Both the position numbers and the translations under genes were made by a program. Below, in pieces: positions 24,468 to 24,913 of a stretch of 24,913 nucleotides of DNA (position 1 is its first letter; every line of letters starts with the position of its first letter). Location of the stretch: NCBI GenBank assembly GCA_934162625.1, contig CAKPJM010000015.1:1-24913 (forward strand), read 5' to 3'. The notes under the pieces are model-generated. The model made no database searches. It was not told where the DNA came from and saw nothing but the letters and a program-made list of their open reading frames with translations. The DNA comes from an uncultured Clostridia bacterium (GTDB taxonomy: Bacteria > Bacillota > Clostridia > TANB77 > CAG-508).

Positions 24468-24913
24468 TTATTTTTCGAATTCTTTATTGTAATTAGATTC
24501 TATCTCTTTTTGTTTATTGTTGTTATTATCAGTTATACTTTTCATTTTTCTATATTCCTCTATAACAACATTTTGTAGCATCTCATAATCTTTTTCGTGT
24601 GCATTATAATACGCTTTTACCATTTGATCGTCATTTGTTAAGCTTATTGGTGGAGGTACAATTTTTTTAGACATCAGCATACTATTAAACACACACATTG
24701 CAGTTCTTTTATTCCCGTCTTCATACGGTTGTATAAAAATAAAGTCAGCATATATTTTAGCAATCTGTTTTATATATTCTTCTTCTGGTTGACTTGAATT
24801 ATATGCTTTTTCATACTCGATTTGCAGGTTCTTAATAGCCTCTGGTAGTTCCTCAAATTGTATAGTATGTATTATAGGTCTATTGCTAATTCCACTTTCA
24901 GAGCCTAATGTTA
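24468..24913 (-). CDS. Fic-domain protein, C-terminal part (cut by window edge)
   Basis: The minus-strand frame is open from the window edge to the stop at 24468, about 148 residues. An internal ATG at 24698 would remove the motif and is not the start. Fic enzymes transfer AMP or related groups to proteins. The motif region reads FIFIQPYEDGNKRTAMCVFN, against the family consensus HxFx(D/E)GN(G/K)R, so the catalytic His appears as Gln here. Upstream, GSESGISNRPIIHT and IKQIAKIYADFIF fit the Fic fold with a flap strand. The C-terminal 40 residues are charged and Asn/Lys rich (low complexity). Whether it is a toxin or a regulator cannot be told. Confidence 0.8.
   Translation of the reverse strand, partial: TLGSESGISNRPIIHTIQFEELPEAIKNLQIEYEKAYNSSQPEEEYIKQIAKIYADFIFIQPYEDGNKRTAMCVFNSMLMSKKIVPPPISLTNDDQMVKAYYNAHEKDYEMLQNVVIEEYRKMKSITDNNNNKQKEIESNYNKEFEK

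Noticed and set aside
1048..24492. Many plus-strand open frames over minus-strand genes, for example 3370-3861 and 16209-16667
   Set aside because: They are low-complexity Ser/Phe/Leu-rich shadows of real genes, with no ribosome sites or family features.

Overview
The window is AT-rich chromosomal DNA from a low-GC Firmicute, most likely an uncultured Clostridia-like anaerobe. The evidence is the gene families (YlbM-type TmcAL, EndoQ-family PHP nuclease, Mbeg1-like DUF2974 lipase, YebC), strong AGGAGG-type ribosome sites, frequent TTG starts and AGA-dominated arginine codons. I cannot place it more precisely. No rRNA, tRNA, CRISPR array or insertion sequence with a transposase was seen.

Layout. 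22-1243 (-): a serpin-like membrane-anchored protein, closed by a 32-bp perfect palindrome. 1368-3298 (-): a coupled trio of degenerate HD-GYP-like protein, 60-aa protein and EndoQ-family nuclease. 3402-3837 (-) rnhA and 4021-5245 (+) tmcAL are divergent around a 40-bp perfect palindrome and overlapping promoters. 5322-6041 (-): YebC. 6354-9952 (-): TcdA, RsmB/NOP methyltransferase, DUF2974 lipase and a ZIP metal transporter. 10110-10442 (+): a 110-aa orphan with foreign codon use. 10795-12228 (+) nicotinate phosphoribosyltransferase converges on 12267-12830 (-), a nicotinamidase-like hydrolase, across a shared bidirectional terminator. 12847-17155 (-): galE, a lytic transglycosylase and polA. 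17167-24401 (-): a surface-glycan block with a polyprenyl-phosphate GT2, three multi-membrane GT-C-like proteins and a UDP-galactopyranose-mutase-like flavoprotein. A Fic-domain gene runs off the right edge.

Main discovery candidate. Four otherwise healthy genes (serpin-like, rnhA, tmcAL, the mutase-like flavoprotein) are each split into two frames by +1. In all four the zero-frame codon at the break is CGG and the next base is A. Skipping the C, or reading CGGA as one codon, restores GGA (Gly) and full family length. In rnhA and tmcAL the restored residue is the conserved Gly of SGNPGPGG and of GSExG. CGG is not found as an in-frame sense codon in any other native-looking gene here. About thirty CGG trinucleotides do occur on sense strands out of phase, many as CGGA, without breaking a frame. 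The sequence therefore suggests genome-wide +1 frameshifting, or quadruplet decoding, at an unassigned or reassigned CGG codon, rather than four pseudogenes or random errors. The one in-frame CGG without a shift is CGGT, in the foreign-looking orphan gene.

Other structure: two long perfect palindromes with a common GGGACAGACCCC core but different arms; a 130-bp exact repeat that folds into three hairpins, present twice; and a short GGGGCGAAT-type palindromic repeat.
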